From contig NZ_JBFMKQ010000002.1 of the NCBI RefSeq assembly GCF_040786285.1, forward strand, positions 682,001-746,000: 64,000 nucleotides of DNA. The letters run 5' to 3'. This document shows positions 40,676 through 49,388 of this stretch, piece after piece. Every line of letters begins with the position of its first letter. The first letter of the stretch is position 1. The DNA comes from Aquimarina sp040786285. Its GTDB lineage: Bacteria > Bacteroidota > Bacteroidia > Flavobacteriales > Flavobacteriaceae. Both the position numbers and the translations under genes were made by a program. The notes below the pieces were generated by a model. It worked only from the letters and a program-made list of their open reading frames with translations. It made no database searches and had not been told where the DNA came from.

Positions 40676-42259
40676 ATGAAAACTACTAAATTAAGGCTAT
40701 TGATTTGCTCGTTTCTGATCTCATTTATCTCTTGCGAAAAGGATGAAATTACTACTTCAATTGAGGAAACTTCAGAAAAAGGCTTGAACATTCTTCCATT
40801 GGGACAACTTCTTTATGAATTTCCGTTTAGGGGAGAAGATATAAAACCTAAGGAACGGGTATATACAAGGAATCATGCAGCGGGGATTCAACAAAAAGGT
40901 AAAGATATTCATGTAAAACGCTATATAGGTAATAACAAATGGACGCATCTAAAAGCGGGAACCGATGGAAGCAAAAATTCTGATGATGTTATTTACGGAA
41001 AACCGATATACGCCATTGCAAACGGTAAAATAATTGGAGGATGGCGTAATGCCCCAGAAAACCCTGGTGATGGAACAAAACACCCCTTTGTAGCAGCAAA
41101 ATTGATTCCAGGAGGAGGTAATATGTTATGGGTAGAACATGCTGATGGATCTCGTGTATTATATGCGCATATGATTCCTGGGTCTATACCATTAAGTTTA
41201 TGTGATATACAAGAAGCTACTTTTCCCGCATCAACTAATAACGAAAACCAATATGTTATGTATGACCCTGCAGATCAGGTTAATATTGTAAAAGGACAAT
41301 TTTTGGGTAGAGTAGGGAACTCTGGTAATTCAACCGGTCCGCATTTGCATATACATGTAGAGAAGAATGGAAGTGCTAAAGCAATGAAATTTAGAAAAGG
41401 ATCTGCTAAAACGTATGTGCATAACCAAACTACGCTTCATAGTGGATGGCAAAGTTTTAATGGACAAGAAATACCACACGGACGCGTATTGATTGATGCT
41501 CCTAGGCGTAGAGAGTATCGTATGATGGATTTTGAATCATATCGAGTGGGTAATAGACAAATGTATGCAGGTATTTTTGTGCCAGGAAGTTATGATAGTG
41601 CATCGTATATAAAAGATAATTGGACTCAATTTCGTAACAAATGGAGCGATCTCGAATCGAAAGGGTTTCGTATGATTGATTTTGAATCATATATGCTTGG
41701 GAATAAGCGAATGTATGCAGGCATTTTTAAACCAGGAAACTATGCCAGAGCTGCATATTTTAAAGATAATTGGAATGATTTTGTAGCTAAATGGAGTGAT
41801 CTTGAATCAAGAGGGTTTCGTATGATCGATTTTGAATCGTATAAAGTTGGAAATAAACAAATGTATGCCGGGATTTTTAAGCCAGGAAACTATGCCAGAG
41901 CTGCATATTTTAAAGATAATTGGAATGATTTTGTGGCTAAATGGAGTGATCTTGAATCAAGAGGATTTCGTATGATCGATTTTGAATCGTATAAAGTTGG
42001 GAATAAGCAAATGTATGCAGGAATATTTAAGCCTGGATCGTATGCAAAAGCGGCTTATTTTAAAAGTAACTGGACTCAATTTCGTAATAAATGGAGTGAA
42101 CTAGAATCAAAAGGGTTTCGTATGATTGATTTTGAATCCTACAAAGTTGGTAATACACAAATGTATGCAGGTATTTTTAAACCTGGATCCTATCCTCCTG
42201 CGGCATATTTTAAAAACAATTGGGAAGACTTTCTGGAAGGCTGGAAATATTTAGAATAG
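40676..42259 (+). CDS. M23 metallopeptidase lipoprotein with five 50-residue tandem repeats
   Basis: A 527-residue probable cell-surface lipoprotein (signal end SFISC, lipidated Cys20). Residues about 60-260 are an M23/LytM-type zinc peptidase domain: KWTHLKAGTDGS (H...D ligands), LWVEHADGSRVLYAHM and GNSTGPHLHIHVEK (HLHIH 223-227), so all metal ligands appear present and it could cut peptidoglycan cross-bridges or glycine-rich proteins. Residues 281-527 are five tandem 50-residue repeats, FRM(I/M)DFESYxxGNxxMYAGIFxPGxYxxAxYxKxNWxxFxxKWxxLE, resembling bacterial tandem repeat domain 1 (BTRD1). No T9SS domain. Followed by a terminator hairpin. Confidence 0.88.
   Translation: MKTTKLRLLICSFLISFISCEKDEITTSIEETSEKGLNILPLGQLLYEFPFRGEDIKPKERVYTRNHAAGIQQKGKDIHVKRYIGNNKWTHLKAGTDGSKNSDDVIYGKPIYAIANGKIIGGWRNAPENPGDGTKHPFVAAKLIPGGGNMLWVEHADGSRVLYAHMIPGSIPLSLCDIQEATFPASTNNENQYVMYDPADQVNIVKGQFLGRVGNSGNSTGPHLHIHVEKNGSAKAMKFRKGSAKTYVHNQTTLHSGWQSFNGQEIPHGRVLIDAPRRREYRMMDFESYRVGNRQMYAGIFVPGSYDSASYIKDNWTQFRNKWSDLESKGFRMIDFESYMLGNKRMYAGIFKPGNYARAAYFKDNWNDFVAKWSDLESRGFRMIDFESYKVGNKQMYAGIFKPGNYARAAYFKDNWNDFVAKWSDLESRGFRMIDFESYKVGNKQMYAGIFKPGSYAKAAYFKSNWTQFRNKWSELESKGFRMIDFESYKVGNTQMYAGIFKPGSYPPAAYFKNNWEDFLEGWKYLE
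41521..42258 (+). repeat. Five in-frame 150-bp tandem repeats
   Basis: Units start at 41521, 41671, 41821, 41971 and 42121, exactly 150 bp apart (the last is 138 bp, ending with the gene). The later halves of units 2 and 3 are almost identical at the DNA level, including synonymous sites, while other units differ more, which points to recent duplication or gene conversion. Confidence 0.95.
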
Positions 42260-42293
42260 TTAAGAGCAAGGGGGAATAATAATCTTAGCTATT

Positions 42294-42339
42294 AGTTCGT
42301 GTGTTATATGCCAAAAGTATGTAACGCACGAACTTTTTT
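42294..42339 (+). terminator. Terminator after the M23 gene
   Basis: Inverted repeat AGTTCGTGTGTTA/TAACGCACGAACT followed by TTTTTTG. Lies between convergent genes. Confidence 0.75.
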
Positions 42340-42397
42340 GTTATGGGGAGGTTAATAATAACTTTATACTTATCAATTTGAGTTTTTAAATTGAAAA

Positions 42398-43732
42398 TTA
42401 CAAAAGTCCTCTGGCTTTAATTTCTAAATACTTATTGATAGTGTTTATGGTAAGATCCTCTGGAGCCGTAAGTATCGAATGGATGCCATGTTTACTTAAT
42501 TCATTAACAATCATTTTCTTTTCGTACACGAATTTTTCGGCAATGGTTTTTTCAAAAATTTGTTTGGTAGAGACGGCAGATTGGTCTAATACTAATTTCA
42601 ACTCTGTGTTTTCAAAGAAAATAACCACTAATAAATGAGTTTTAGCAATAGCTTGTAGATAAGGTAGTTGTCTATGCAATCCATCTAGAGTTTCAAAATT
42701 TGTATATAGTAGAAGTAAGCTTCGATGTGTAATATTACGTTTTACATCTATATATAATCGTGCAAAATCTGATTCTGCAAAATCTGTGTTGATGTTGTAT
42801 AACGTTTCCAGTATCAAATTCATCTGGCTTTGTCTTCGTTGCGCTACAATAGTGTTTTCTACTCTTCTAGAGAATGTAAACATACCCGCCTTATCTTGCT
42901 TTTTGATAGCAATATTCGAAATTACCAGAGTGGCGTTAATAGCGTAGTCTAATAAGCTTAACTCATTAAAAGGCATTTTCATAACACGACCTGTATCGAT
43001 AACAGAATATATAGGCTGCGATTTTTCGTCCTGGTATTGATTTACCATTAAGTGGTTTTTTTTGGCAGTGGCCTTCCAATTAATGTTTCGGATATCATCA
43101 CCAGATACGTATTCTTTAATTTGTTCAAATTCTAGTGTATGGCCTATTCTTCTTATTTTTTTAAGTCCGTATTGTCTTAACTTATTGGTAAAGGCTATAA
43201 AATCATACTTTTTAAGTTGTAAAAACGAAGGATAGCTAGGTACCATTACATTAGTAGAAAACTGCCTTTTTTTTGCGATAAGTCCTAATGGAGAGGAGGT
43301 GAAAATGGTAAGGTTTCCAAAGTGGTACTCACCGCGTTGGGTAGGTCGTAATTCGTAGATGAATTTTTTCTCTTCAGAAGGTTTTAGACGCGATTCAATA
43401 GCAAAATTTCTATGCTGAAACTGTATTGGCAACTCATCGATAATTTTAATGGCACTCGTAAATTGATATCGATTAACTATGGTAATCTCAATATTGTTTT
43501 GATCACCATTTGATAATTTTTCGGGCGGGGCTCGATGAGCTTGAGTGCCTATTTTATTTCTGTATAACAGTAGAATGTCAAATATAAGTCCGCCCAGAAG
43601 TATAAAGAGTAAAAGTTTAGCAATGCTAAACAAGTTTTCAAAAAAATAGGAAACAATAAAAAGTGCCGCTATCGAAAAGAGTAGCGTAAAAAATAATTGT
43701 CTTAGGTATAAACTCTTTAAAAAAGCTTTCAC
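42398..43732 (-). CDS. DUF58 protein
   Basis: A 444-residue protein, two N-terminal membrane segments (about 10-55), then a cytoplasmic/periplasmic beta region (about 60-180) and the DUF58 domain (about 190-300) with the hallmark RRIGHTLEFEQIKEYVSGDDIRNINWKATAKKNHLMVNQYQDEKSQPIYSVIDTGRVM. The last part is a von Willebrand A-like fold. It starts with GTG, overlapping the stop of the MoxR gene (TAGTG). With MoxR it forms the usual ATPase/vWA pair thought to assemble or activate membrane complexes; the target is unknown. Confidence 0.92.
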   Translation of the reverse strand: MKAFLKSLYLRQLFFTLLFSIAALFIVSYFFENLFSIAKLLLFILLGGLIFDILLLYRNKIGTQAHRAPPEKLSNGDQNNIEITIVNRYQFTSAIKIIDELPIQFQHRNFAIESRLKPSEEKKFIYELRPTQRGEYHFGNLTIFTSSPLGLIAKKRQFSTNVMVPSYPSFLQLKKYDFIAFTNKLRQYGLKKIRRIGHTLEFEQIKEYVSGDDIRNINWKATAKKNHLMVNQYQDEKSQPIYSVIDTGRVMKMPFNELSLLDYAINATLVISNIAIKKQDKAGMFTFSRRVENTIVAQRRQSQMNLILETLYNINTDFAESDFARLYIDVKRNITHRSLLLLYTNFETLDGLHRQLPYLQAIAKTHLLVVIFFENTELKLVLDQSAVSTKQIFEKTIAEKFVYEKKMIVNELSKHGIHSILTAPEDLTINTINKYLEIKARGLL

Positions 43733-44724
43733 TATCTAGGTATTTCTATTGTTTCAATAATCTGCAATACTACTTTTTCGGCTGTAAAACCTTCCATTTC
43801 TCTTTCTGGGGTTAATATAATTCGATGCCTTAACACAGGGGCTGCCACCTTTTTTATATCATCGGGAGTAACAAAATCTCGACCACTAATAGCCGCCATT
43901 GCTTTTGAGGCATTCATAATCGCTATAGATGCTCTGGGAGATGCCCCAAGGTAAAGATTTCCATTGTTTCGGGTATTGTTTACAATAGAGGCAATGTATT
44001 TTAATAAGTTATTCTCTATGATGATGCTTTTAATGATTTCCTGGTACTCTGCAATTTGCTTGGCATTTAGAACCGGCTGAATCATTTCTGTAGGAACAGC
44101 ATTCTTTCTTTGGTGATGTCCTTCTAGAATGGTTACTTCTTCTTCAACTGAAGGATAACCCACATTAATTTTAAACAAAAAGCGATCTAATTGCGCTTCG
44201 GGTAAAGCATAAGTGCCTTCTTGTTCTATAGGGTTTTGTGTTGCAAATACCAGAAGTGGACTCTGCATTTTATTTTCAATTCCGTCTATGGTAATCTGTC
44301 GCTCTGCCATTACTTCAAACAAAGCTGCCTGGGTTTTGGCTGGAGCACGGTTAATCTCATCAATCAGTATAATATTTGAAAATATCGGCCCTTTTTTGAA
44401 TTCGAATTCTGATGTCTTTACATTAAAAATTGACGTTCCAAGAATATCACTTGGCATTAAATCAGGGGTAAACTGAATTCGACTGAAATCTACACTCATC
44501 GTTTTGGCAAGTAGTTTAGCTGTAACAGTTTTTGCTACTCCCGGAACTCCTTCAATAAGAGAATGCCCATTGGCCAGGATAGAAATAATCAACAAATCGA
44601 TCATCTCGTGTTGACCAATAATTACTTTGCCCAGCTCATCTTTTATTTTTTGAACAGCTTCTTGTAGGTTTTTAAGATCTATTCTACTGTTAAACTCCAA
44701 AGGATTTTCGTTAGTTTCTTCCAT
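43732..44724 (-). CDS. MoxR family AAA+ ATPase
   Basis: A 330-residue cytoplasmic AAA+ chaperone-like ATPase. Walker A GVPGVAKT (59-66), Walker B IILIDEINRAP (D122, E123), sensor/arginine region QNPIEQEGTYALPEAQLDRFLFK, and the C-terminal lid with GASPRASIAIMNASKAMA...PDDIKKVAAPVLRHRI. It lies 3 bp from the DUF4350 gene upstream and overlaps the DUF58 gene by one base, so it is the centre of the cluster. Confidence 0.96.
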   Translation of the reverse strand: MEETNENPLEFNSRIDLKNLQEAVQKIKDELGKVIIGQHEMIDLLIISILANGHSLIEGVPGVAKTVTAKLLAKTMSVDFSRIQFTPDLMPSDILGTSIFNVKTSEFEFKKGPIFSNIILIDEINRAPAKTQAALFEVMAERQITIDGIENKMQSPLLVFATQNPIEQEGTYALPEAQLDRFLFKINVGYPSVEEEVTILEGHHQRKNAVPTEMIQPVLNAKQIAEYQEIIKSIIIENNLLKYIASIVNNTRNNGNLYLGASPRASIAIMNASKAMAAISGRDFVTPDDIKKVAAPVLRHRIILTPEREMEGFTAEKVVLQIIETIEIPR

Positions 44725-44727
44725 AAT

Positions 44728-45921
44728 TTATATTGTAAATTCTTCTATTTTTTTATTCAAGGCTATCAAATCTTCTTCACTGTGAATCGCTTTTCCTCTT
44801 AAAGTATTGATATAATCGATGAGGTCTTTCGTTTCTTCTAAAGAGTGATTTGTTTTTACGGCAAGCCTATTCATAAAATCTGTATCGAGCGTATTTGTAT
44901 TTATATAATATGTACTTCTTATTTTTTCGAGGAAGTAGGTAATTTTTTTTGAAATGATATCACTATAATCTTTATACTGAAAATATAAGTTTCCGATAGT
45001 TTTAGTAAACTCTATCGAAGTATTTTCTAACGGCTTAACAATAGGGATTATTCGTTGTTCTCTTTTTCCTGTAAAAATTATAAAAATCAACAAACCAATA
45101 ATTAAAAGATACCAAGCCCATCGTAATGAGGTTTGATTTAATACAAACCGCATAGGCGAATTTATAATTTTACGACCATCTTTTAGATAATCATCCCAAT
45201 ATAATATTTGATGATTATCTATAAATGAAAGACATGTGGCTGCATATTTCTGATTTCCGTTAAGCATGTAGTAATTAGAGAATGCCTGAGGGAGTGTGTT
45301 TAAATATAGGGTTCCTTTACCTTCTTCTACCTTTATAAAATTAACCTCATTGAGCCTCTCTGCAGTTTCCTCATTCTTGTAATGTCCTAATGTTGTAGTT
45401 TTTGTGGTATCGAAACTTTTAAAAACTGTTTTGTAGATATTCTTTTTGAATTTTGGTAACGAATCTTCTTTTATGAAAGAAGAGAAGAACGTAGGTGTGA
45501 TTTCTTTTTCTGTGAGTTGATAATCTACCTCTGTTTCGATATTTAAGGAATCCTTTAGAATTTGCCCAAAATTTTCTCCAGAAAGAAACACAGAATTTCC
45601 TTGTCTTACGTATTCAATAAGTTTTTCATAAGATCTTTTATCAAAATTGATGTTGGAATTGATAAAGAGATATGCAGAATTAGATTGGTACTCTTGGCTA
45701 CTTAAGAAATCAAAAGGATTTTTTGAAATAGGAAGAATCTCTTTATCGTTTTCGAGGTTTTTTAGTTCTTCAAAAAGGATATATCCACCAAATGGTATTT
45801 TGTCTGATGATGTATAACTCGATTTCCAATTTATAGGTGTAGGTCTGGACAGTTCGATAACAATGATGGCCAATAATGCTACCCCAAAGAGAATCAATAT
45901 ATTTCTTGACTTTTTATCCAA
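44728..45921 (-). CDS. DUF4350 membrane-anchored protein
   Basis: A 397-residue protein: N-terminal membrane helix (about 7-24), a periplasmic Rossmann-like DUF4350 domain (about 35-255; KIPFGGYILFEELKN, LIEYVRQGNSVFLSGENFGQIL), then a second helix (about 268-285) and a cytoplasmic helical tail. In the MoxR cluster of Bacteroidota and Actinobacteria this protein always accompanies DUF4129 and DUF58 partners. Starts with TTG, overlapping the DUF4129 stop by 8 bp; no ATG is available nearby. Confidence 0.87.
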   Translation of the reverse strand: MDKKSRNILILFGVALLAIIVIELSRPTPINWKSSYTSSDKIPFGGYILFEELKNLENDKEILPISKNPFDFLSSQEYQSNSAYLFINSNINFDKRSYEKLIEYVRQGNSVFLSGENFGQILKDSLNIETEVDYQLTEKEITPTFFSSFIKEDSLPKFKKNIYKTVFKSFDTTKTTTLGHYKNEETAERLNEVNFIKVEEGKGTLYLNTLPQAFSNYYMLNGNQKYAATCLSFIDNHQILYWDDYLKDGRKIINSPMRFVLNQTSLRWAWYLLIIGLLIFIIFTGKREQRIIPIVKPLENTSIEFTKTIGNLYFQYKDYSDIISKKITYFLEKIRSTYYINTNTLDTDFMNRLAVKTNHSLEETKDLIDYINTLRGKAIHSEEDLIALNKKIEEFTI

Positions 45922-46648
45922 AGTTTTTCATTTTAGAATTTAACACGTCAAAAGACTCTTTGGCATTTAGATACCCATTTTTATCTAACTCAAATTTACC
46001 ATACCATATATAATCATATAGATAAGAAACTCTGTTAAAATTTTGCTTTAAAGTAATATCTGCAATTTCTCGATAATAATCTGTATTGGTTTTTTCGAAA
46101 TGGTAATCAATTATTTTCTTTATTGATAAATCTTGTAATGTCTTTAGATACATATATCGTACAGCAAGACGATAATCTTTTTCTTTAAGCGCGTCACTAA
46201 CCAATTTGTCTAGATTTATTTTTTCGATATGTTCTTCGGTAATTTGTATTGGAGCAACAAGGGTATTCTTTTTTCTGAAAAAAGATACGGCATCTTTCCC
46301 TACCAGCACCCTGATTAAAATGTATACTGCAATACCAATGAGTACAATATAGATAATGTTTTCTAGTAGTTTAGCCAATAGAGGGTCAATTGTGACTCCA
46401 AAAATACTCTGTAGGCTATTAAAAAACCAATTTAGCGCTCTGGCTAAGAAATTTTCTGCTTCGCCTTCAACCGTATTGTAATCAAATTCATCTCCTGTAT
46501 ATTTTTTAGACAAATCATCAGAAAAATCAATAACAGATACCTTACTACTATCAATTGCTATTTTGAGCGAGTCTTGTTGTGCCCACACTGGTGAAAATAA
46601 ATGAGCTACTAAAAAAACAAATATAATATAGTATCCTTTCTTATTCAC
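45914..46648 (-). CDS. DUF4129 membrane protein
   Basis: About 244 residues: signal peptide (NKKGYYIIFVFLVAHLFSPVWAQ), a periplasmic part, one membrane helix around 95-120 (IIYIVLIGIAVYILIRVLVG), and a cytoplasmic DUF4129 helical domain (YRLAVRYMYLKTLQDLSIKKIIDYHFEKTNTDYYREI...YLYDYIWYGKFELD). Start uncertain: a GTG at 46648 gives the signal peptide directly, a TTG at 46666 would add six residues. It overlaps the genes on both sides, so the cluster is one transcript. Confidence 0.86.
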   Translation of the reverse strand: MNKKGYYIIFVFLVAHLFSPVWAQQDSLKIAIDSSKVSVIDFSDDLSKKYTGDEFDYNTVEGEAENFLARALNWFFNSLQSIFGVTIDPLLAKLLENIIYIVLIGIAVYILIRVLVGKDAVSFFRKKNTLVAPIQITEEHIEKINLDKLVSDALKEKDYRLAVRYMYLKTLQDLSIKKIIDYHFEKTNTDYYREIADITLKQNFNRVSYLYDYIWYGKFELDKNGYLNAKESFDVLNSKMKNFG

Positions 46649-47576
46649 CAGTACCGATTTGATCAATCTTTTCTCTTGTATTTACATTGTATTTTTGTTC
46701 ATGTAAAGAGAAATATAAAATTCCGTTAATAAACTGGGATAATGATTGCGAATATGCCAAGATCACTAAAATGATACATAGCCCAAGAGTATATATAATT
46801 TTGGCCACGGCTGAGTTTACTATGTCGCCCCCGGTGTCAATCATAATATAGGTATAAACACCACCAATTACTCCTGGTATGGCTACAATAATAAATAGTA
46901 CTAATAGTCCAACTAGTAACCCGAGAATGAAATTAACCCCAACACATTTCCAAAAATTACTTCTTACCAAATCCCAACCTTCTCCCAAGGCATCTGTAGT
47001 ACTTTTATTTTCATGCAACATCACCATAAAAGATAATCCAATCCAAGCAGTTAATGCAAATTGTAGTACATATTGTACTAATGTACCTATAATAGGGATA
47101 ATTGCCAAGATTACAGAAATGATCATAAAACCAATATATATCGGTATCAATAGTAAAATAAAGATAAATATTTTACCAAAATTTTCTTTTACAAAATTCC
47201 AGACGTCATGTTTGTTCTCTATGACTTTTTTTTGTTGTTCATAGGTAATCATGTATCCAGATGCTAAACTATAATTTAATGCGGCAATGATCATAAATAC
47301 AATAAAGAAGAAAAAGAAACCTATACCTATAAACATAAAGGAATCATCTCTGTTGGCGCTACCAAATCCTGTAGTGCCACTACTATCATATAAACCAATG
47401 AAACCTGTTACCATAAGATAGCTTACTCCTAATAGCAAAAGAATAAAAATACCGTTATAACTTATGAAAATATTAGTAAAGCTTTTTAGATTTTGTTTAA
47501 AGAAATCAAAATAGGTAGAGATTATTTCTCCGAGATCTCTATTTTGTTTAAGTTCTATATAGTTATCTTCTTTCAT
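46641..47576 (-). CDS. Polytopic membrane protein of the MoxR cluster
   Basis: A 311-residue inner-membrane protein with about six helices and no recognised catalytic motif. It begins with a short cytoplasmic segment (LKQNRDLGEIISTYFDFFKQNLKSF) typical of the DUF7544/glycerophosphodiester-phosphodiesterase-membrane-type domain seen in such clusters. A glycine-serine-rich loop follows the first helix. It overlaps the SpoIIM-like gene upstream by 14 bp and the DUF4129 gene downstream by a few bases. Confidence 0.8.
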   Translation of the reverse strand: MKEDNYIELKQNRDLGEIISTYFDFFKQNLKSFTNIFISYNGIFILLLLGVSYLMVTGFIGLYDSSGTTGFGSANRDDSFMFIGIGFFFFFIVFMIIAALNYSLASGYMITYEQQKKVIENKHDVWNFVKENFGKIFIFILLLIPIYIGFMIISVILAIIPIIGTLVQYVLQFALTAWIGLSFMVMLHENKSTTDALGEGWDLVRSNFWKCVGVNFILGLLVGLLVLFIIVAIPGVIGGVYTYIMIDTGGDIVNSAVAKIIYTLGLCIILVILAYSQSLSQFINGILYFSLHEQKYNVNTREKIDQIGTGE

Positions 47577-48525
47577 ATGTTTTTTTTAAAAGATTGGGGT
47601 ATATGATATAATAAAATATAATGAGTGCTAAAGAACTAAATATAATTGACATGGCCAGCCATACAGGCATGTTAGAATATCGCGTAATAAACCCTTCTAT
47701 AAATCCGGCAATAATAAAAAATGGAATAGTGCTTACCACTATTTTTAGACCATCTTTTGCGCCTTTCATAAAGGACACTCTTCTAGAATAGGTTTTAGGA
47801 AATAGTATACTGTTTCCCATTACTATCCCAGCACAACCTGCTATTATGATTACAGAAATTTCTATTGTTCCGTGTAGCCATATCGACTTAGAGGCCTCAA
47901 ATAAAAGGCCTTTTGTATAAAAAAAAGTAATAAAAGCTCCAAGCATAATTCCATTGCTAAATAATACGTAAGCAGTTCCTATAGAGGTGATCACCCCAAA
48001 AGCATACGCCAAGAATGCTACTCTTATATTGTTTATTGTTATCCCAAGGAAGGAACCTACCATGCTTCCGCTTTTATAAATTGCCGTTGGGTCTCCTTTT
48101 TCGATGTTACTGAGCGTTTCATTAACATAGGCGTCTCCTAAAATTAATCTTAAAAATGAAGAATCATTTAAAGCAGAAATAACCCCGATACAACATGCGG
48201 CGGTAAAAATCAGAAAAGTATAAAATAATGTTTTTTGATGTTGAGAGAAAAATAAAGGAAATTCTGTTTTCCAGAACTCGACAATCCTATTTTTACTTTC
48301 TTTTTTATTGATATATATCTTTTGATGTGCTTGTGAGGCCAAAGAATTAAGGTAAAGTAGGGTCTTGCTATCGGGGTAATACGTTTGAGCATAGGACAAA
48401 TCATTAGTCAAATGTATGTAGTAATCTGCAAGTTGATCTGGACTAATCTTGAAATTTTCATGTATTGCCTTTTCAAAAGCGATCCATTTTTCTTTATTTT
48501 GCTTCACAAAAGCTGCTTCCCGCAT
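47563..48525 (-). CDS. Stage II sporulation protein M-like membrane protein
   Basis: A 320-residue inner-membrane protein of the SpoIIM superfamily. The soluble N-terminal part (about 1-90: FVKQNKEKWIAFEKAI..., ISPDQLADYYIHLTNDLSYAQTYYP) matches the long non-sporulating version. About six membrane helices follow, with the signature GSMVGSFLGITINNIRVAFLAYAFGVITSIGTAYVLFSNGIMLGAF and SIWLHGTIEISVIIIAGCAG. In non-spore-formers the protein is part of the RDD-SpoIIM-MoxR cluster; function unproven. First gene of this strand; divergent from the RDD gene by 38 bp. Confidence 0.93.
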   Translation of the reverse strand: MREAAFVKQNKEKWIAFEKAIHENFKISPDQLADYYIHLTNDLSYAQTYYPDSKTLLYLNSLASQAHQKIYINKKESKNRIVEFWKTEFPLFFSQHQKTLFYTFLIFTAACCIGVISALNDSSFLRLILGDAYVNETLSNIEKGDPTAIYKSGSMVGSFLGITINNIRVAFLAYAFGVITSIGTAYVLFSNGIMLGAFITFFYTKGLLFEASKSIWLHGTIEISVIIIAGCAGIVMGNSILFPKTYSRRVSFMKGAKDGLKIVVSTIPFFIIAGFIEGFITRYSNMPVWLAMSIIFSSLALIIFYYIIYPNLLKKTYERR

Positions 48526-48563
48526 CTATCAATTTTTTGTTAAAGATAATCACTTACTTATAA

Positions 48564-49289
48564 ATGTCAAATATAGCAATCAATACCACACAAAATGTAA
48601 ATCTGGATTATAAAACTGTTAGCATAGGAGAGAGGATGCTCGCATTTTTAATTGATCTTGCGATATTTTGGCTTTATCTCTTTATTGTAAATTTTATTAC
48701 AGCTCTTGTAGGAACTGCTTTCGAAGATAATTGGACCGTATTTGGGATACAATCTCTCTTATTGTTACCTGTTATGTTTTATTCATTGTATATGCATATT
48801 CTCTTTAACGGCAGAACCGTTGGAAAAATGATTTTGAAAATAAAAGTTGTGCGTATTGATGGCTTACCTGCTAGCTGGAGTAATTATTTGGTTAGATGGA
48901 TGTTGCGATTAGTTGATATTTGGATCTTTATGGCATCGGTTGGCGTATTTAGCATTTTATTTTCGAGTAAACGTCAGCGACTTGGTGATGCTGCAGCAGG
49001 TACTATTGTAATCAGTACAAAACAGAAAGTAAAAATATCGCATACCATTTTAGAGGAAGTCAACGATGATTATCGACCTCAATTTTTAAATGTAACCAAG
49101 CTTTCAGATAAAGATGTTCGATTAATTAAAGACACCTATCGTATTGCAAGAAAATCTAATGATTTTAAAACATTAACAGCATTGCGAAATAAGGTAGAAG
49201 AAGTGTTAGAAGTAAAGTCTGAATTGTATGATCGCCAATTTTTAGATACTATTTTAAAAGATTATAATTACTATACGCAACGATTGTAA
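48564..49289 (+). CDS. RDD family membrane protein
   Basis: A 241-residue protein with an RDD domain: SIGERMLAFLIDLAIFWLYLFIVNFI (the conserved R-x-x-A-x-x-x-D), NGRTVGKMILKIKVVRIDGLPASWSNYLVRWMLRLVDIW and SSKRQRLGDAAAGTIVI, with about three membrane helices in the first 150 residues. The C-terminal cytoplasmic helical tail (150-241) is longer than in minimal RDD proteins. Divergent partner of the SpoIIM/MoxR cluster. A transport-like or sodium-related role is proposed for some RDD proteins. Confidence 0.92.
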   Translation: MSNIAINTTQNVNLDYKTVSIGERMLAFLIDLAIFWLYLFIVNFITALVGTAFEDNWTVFGIQSLLLLPVMFYSLYMHILFNGRTVGKMILKIKVVRIDGLPASWSNYLVRWMLRLVDIWIFMASVGVFSILFSSKRQRLGDAAAGTIVISTKQKVKISHTILEEVNDDYRPQFLNVTKLSDKDVRLIKDTYRIARKSNDFKTLTALRNKVEEVLEVKSELYDRQFLDTILKDYNYYTQRL

Positions 49290-49329
49290 ATTGGGTAATG
49301 AGGTGCATTGCACACTTTTTAAGTATTTT

Positions 49330-49385
49330 CCAGAAACCAGATACCCGATACCAGAAACCAGATACCAGATACCCGATACCTGAAA
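49330..49385. repeat. Heptanucleotide tandem array (CCNGAWA)8
   Basis: Eight consecutive 7-mers: CCAGAAA, CCAGATA, CCCGATA, CCAGAAA, CCAGATA, CCAGATA, CCCGATA, CCTGAAA. The array ends 3 bp from the stop codon of the convergent cyclophilin gene (49389) and starts 40 bp after the RDD stop. A period of 7 bp is not a multiple of the helical turn or the codon, and no gene uses it. Confidence 0.9.
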
Positions 49386-49388
49386 CCA

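Noticed and set aside
41521..42258. Insertion-type mobile repeat
   Set aside because: Repeats are in frame, code for a continuous domain array and end with the gene, so they are protein repeats.
49330..49385. Possible CRISPR or REP element
   Set aside because: Period is 7 bp with no spacers and no dyad symmetry; it is a simple tandem array.
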